The notes under the pieces were generated by a model, which had not been told where the DNA came from, searched no databases, and worked only from the letters and a program-made list of their open reading frames with translations. This document shows, piece after piece, positions 5,935-7,277 of a DNA stretch of 7,277 bases. Both the position numbers and the translations under genes were made by a program. The stretch is from CAKSQF01 sp964568425 (GTDB lineage Bacteria; Bacillota; Clostridia; Oscillospirales; CAG-272), in assembly GCA_964568425.1 (NCBI GenBank), contig CAZMPO010000036.1, forward strand, positions 1-7,277, in the 5' to 3' direction. Each line of letters begins with the position of its first letter. The stretch's first letter is position 1.

Positions 5935-6102
5935 TGTAAAACTCCCATGCAAAGGCACTATTATTTATAATTTTCCTTGTATATTATAGCAAATAATTAG
6001 TGCTCTGTCAACCTGTTTTTGTAAACAAATGGAGAAAATCCGAATAAATTGCGTGCCGTCTGCACAAAATGTGAGCAAACGGTCAAAGGAAGTGGAAAAA
6101 GA
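5935..6102. other. Divergent intergenic region
   Basis: This region separates the minus-strand lipoprotein operon from the plus-strand LCP-like operon. It contains the strong minus-strand promoter at 5983-6011. No convincing promoter for the plus-strand genes is visible; TTGTAA (6019-6024) and TAAATT (6045-6050) are spaced 20 bp apart, which is too far for good sigma-A recognition. Confidence 0.6.
5983..6011 (-). promoter_or_regulatory. Perfect consensus sigma-A promoter for the lipoprotein-desulfurase-GH76 operon
   Basis: On the minus strand TTGACA (6011-6006) and TATAAT (5988-5983) are separated by exactly 17 bp, and TGC directly before the -10 gives an extended -10 (TGn). The predicted transcription start is near 5976, giving a leader of about 42 nt before the ATG at 5934. 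All 12 hexamer bases match the consensus, so strong housekeeping transcription is expected unless a repressor acts here. No clear operator palindrome overlaps it. Confidence 0.92.
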
Positions 6103-6630
6103 GTGAAAATGTTAGTTTCGCTGGCGTTGATCTGCTCGCTCGCGGTCTCGCCTGATCTGCTCATCTGCGGCGAGGACGCGGCACTGATCTGTTCCTTGGA
6201 GCAAGGCAAGGCGGTAGTAGTCCAGATCCCCGTTGATGCGGTCGAGGAGCTTTGCATAGAGCCATCCTGTCGCATCGAGGTCGGGCGATCGGCGTTTGCA
6301 GGGCTTATTGATGCTGTCGGTGGGGTCGACATAGACGGTCGGGGGCATCTTTGCGGTGCCGATGCGCTGTCGCTGATCGAGACCACGAGCGACGAGGAGG
6401 TCAAGGGGGCGGTGATAGGTCGATTTTTCGAGGTCGCCAAGAAAAAGATCACGCCATTTCGCGCGATATCGATCGCAATGGGCGTCATGGGCGATGTGCG
6501 GTGCAGCGGGGGCATCGGCGAGCTGATCGATCTGATAAGGCGCGCGCTCGCGATCGACGGGTCGGGGTCGGTCTATTTGATCGCCCACACAAAAGAGGAG
6601 GCTGCGGCGATCATCGGGCGTGAATTTTAG
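6103..6630 (+). CDS. Short, degenerate LCP-like (LytR-CpsA-Psr) protein
   Basis: 175 residues from the GTG at 6103. A hydrophobic N-terminus (3-21, after Lys2) looks like a signal or anchor. Several landmarks of the LCP domain then follow in order. ALICSLEQGKAVVVQIPVD (27-45) fits the canonical strand pair ending in IPRD. FAGLIDAVGGVDID (65-78) fits the F..LVDALGGVDV motif. GHLCGADALSLIE (81-93) fits HL.G..AL.YVR. LCP enzymes transfer glycopolymers to the cell wall using conserved arginines. Here IPRD is IPVD, and the Arg-rich R.R...D..R..RQ stretch is replaced by ETTSDEEVKGAVIGRFF. It is also far shorter than the usual LCP of about 300 residues. It is therefore probably not a transferase; a binding or regulatory role is possible. 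Start is uncertain: TTG 6049 and ATG 6109 are alternatives, and GTG is preferred because it adds a lysine before the hydrophobic segment. Confidence 0.68.
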   Translation: MKMLVSLALICSLAVSPDLLICGEDAALICSLEQGKAVVVQIPVDAVEELCIEPSCRIEVGRSAFAGLIDAVGGVDIDGRGHLCGADALSLIETTSDEEVKGAVIGRFFEVAKKKITPFRAISIAMGVMGDVRCSGGIGELIDLIRRALAIDGSGSVYLIAHTKEEAAAIIGREF

Positions 6631-6669
6631 CAGTCCGCAGTGAATAGAATATACAAAAGAGGTGAAAAA

Positions 6670-7179
6670 ATGAAATATTTAATAAAATCCATGCCGATAT
6701 TGCTGTCGGCAGTGCTTCTGGTCGCCTGCGTCGGCAGGGGCAGACAACAGGGGGGCGATTTTCTGTCATACATGCAGCACCTCGACAGCGTTGTCGGACG
6801 CGCGGAGCTTGACGGCGTGTCATACGAGCTGGTCTTTTCGATCGAGGGCGAAGGTCGCGTGATCGAGCTAACCGCGCCCGAGTCGATAGCCGGGATGAAA
6901 TTCATCGAGCAGACCGACGGGTACATAGTCAGATACGGCGATTTTTCGACACATTTCGCAGGCTGTGATCTTTGCGATCGGCTTGTCGCGCTCTTTTCGC
7001 TATCCGAGGAGGATGTCGTTGCAACGGGTGTCGAGCGCGCATCGGGGAGATCGATCACCAAAATCGACCTGACAGAAGGAAGGACGGTGCGTCTGTCGAG
7101 CGAGGGCGAGCTGCTCATGCTCTCGGACGGCGTGTTGACATTTTTCGCGATAACCTCCCCTCGGGGAAACGATGATTAA
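6670..7179 (+). CDS. Small lipoprotein of unknown function, C-terminus encoded by the repeat
   Basis: Predicted lipoprotein of 169 residues, 39 bp downstream of the LCP-like gene and so probably co-transcribed. The signal peptide MKYLIKSMPILLSAVLLVAC ends in a lipobox with Cys20. The rest (about 46-160) alternates short beta strands (YELVFSIEG, VIELTAP, GYIVRYGDF, TVRLSSEGELLML), as in LolA/LppX-like or other all-beta envelope proteins; I do not recognise a family. Start at 6670 is supported by AGAGGTG five bases upstream; the upstream GTG at 6640 lacks the signal-peptide layout. The last five residues, Arg-Gly-Asn-Asp-Asp, and the TAA stop lie entirely in repeat copy 3, whose first base coincides with a codon start. 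The original C-terminus may have been replaced. Confidence 0.85.
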   Translation: MKYLIKSMPILLSAVLLVACVGRGRQQGGDFLSYMQHLDSVVGRAELDGVSYELVFSIEGEGRVIELTAPESIAGMKFIEQTDGYIVRYGDFSTHFAGCDLCDRLVALFSLSEEDVVATGVERASGRSITKIDLTEGRTVRLSSEGELLMLSDGVLTFFAITSPRGNDD

Positions 7180-7277
7180 TTCGGATTTTTATAAAATGCC
7201 TTTTTTTACGGTTCGATTTTTTATAAATCTATAGCCGATACAATCAATTTTCCACTATCCCCGTAGGGCGGGGGCGC
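7162..7277 (+). repeat. 112-bp dispersed repeat, copy 3 (runs to the window end)
   Basis: Third copy, in the same orientation as copies 1 and 2. It begins CGGGGAAACGATGATTAA, here read as codons RGNDD-stop of the upstream lipoprotein. It differs from copy 1 at three bases seen by eye (TT for CA at 7221-7222 and A for C at 7246). It keeps the terminal pair CGGGGA/TCCCCG and the right hairpin CCCCG-TAGGG-CGGGG (7259-7273). It continues GCGC as copy 1 does, so the element or its flank probably extends beyond the window. Confidence 0.9.

Noticed and set aside
6014..6027. TGTTT-TTGT-AAACA inverted repeat as an operator for the divergent promoters
   Set aside because: The arms are only 5 bp in AT-rich DNA, and it matches no specific regulator motif well enough to call.

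Overview
The window looks like chromosomal DNA of a Gram-positive Clostridia-type bacterium, probably a gut-associated relative of the Oscillospiraceae/Ruminococcaceae. This is an inference from three things: the mix of gene families (three predicted lipoproteins, an LCP-like protein, an OmpR-type two-component pair, a GH76 glycosidase), a textbook sigma-A promoter with an extended -10, and GC-moderate genes separated by AT-rich intergenic repeats. No RNA gene, CRISPR array, transposase or phage gene was seen.

Layout. Positions 1-445 are non-coding and hold palindromes, copy 1 of a 112-bp dispersed repeat, a terminator-like hairpin and a heptamer array. Then, all on the minus strand, come a sensor histidine kinase (446-1849) and, upstream of it, its response regulator (1868-2551). 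The gap 2552-2789 holds repeat copy 2 and a second heptamer array. A second minus-strand operon follows, read from right to left: a small lipoprotein (5311-5934), a cysteine desulfurase (4109-5314) and a lipid-anchored GH76-type mannanase (2790-4073). The first two genes are joined by a 4-bp ATGA overlap, and the desulfurase stop lies close to the mannanase start. A perfect TTGACA-N17-TATAAT promoter sits at 5983-6011. Diverging on the plus strand are a short, degenerate LCP-like (LytR-CpsA-Psr) protein (6103-6630) and a small lipoprotein (6670-7179). The stop codon and last five residues of that lipoprotein are encoded by repeat copy 3 (7162 to the window end).

How the parts may work together. 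The kinase/regulator pair could sense an envelope or carbohydrate signal, and the neighbouring operon places a predicted alpha-1,6-mannan-degrading enzyme on the outside of the membrane. No operator shared between the two operons was identified, so regulation of one by the other is only a guess from proximity. The desulfurase is cytoplasmic and does not fit the surface theme.

The most unusual signal is the repeat architecture. Three nearly identical 112-bp elements, all in the same orientation, cut the window into gene blocks. At the 3' ends of two unrelated minus-strand genes the same modules recur in the same order: stop codon, four GAATTAG heptamers, a TTGTAATATCG-containing block, then the 112-bp element.
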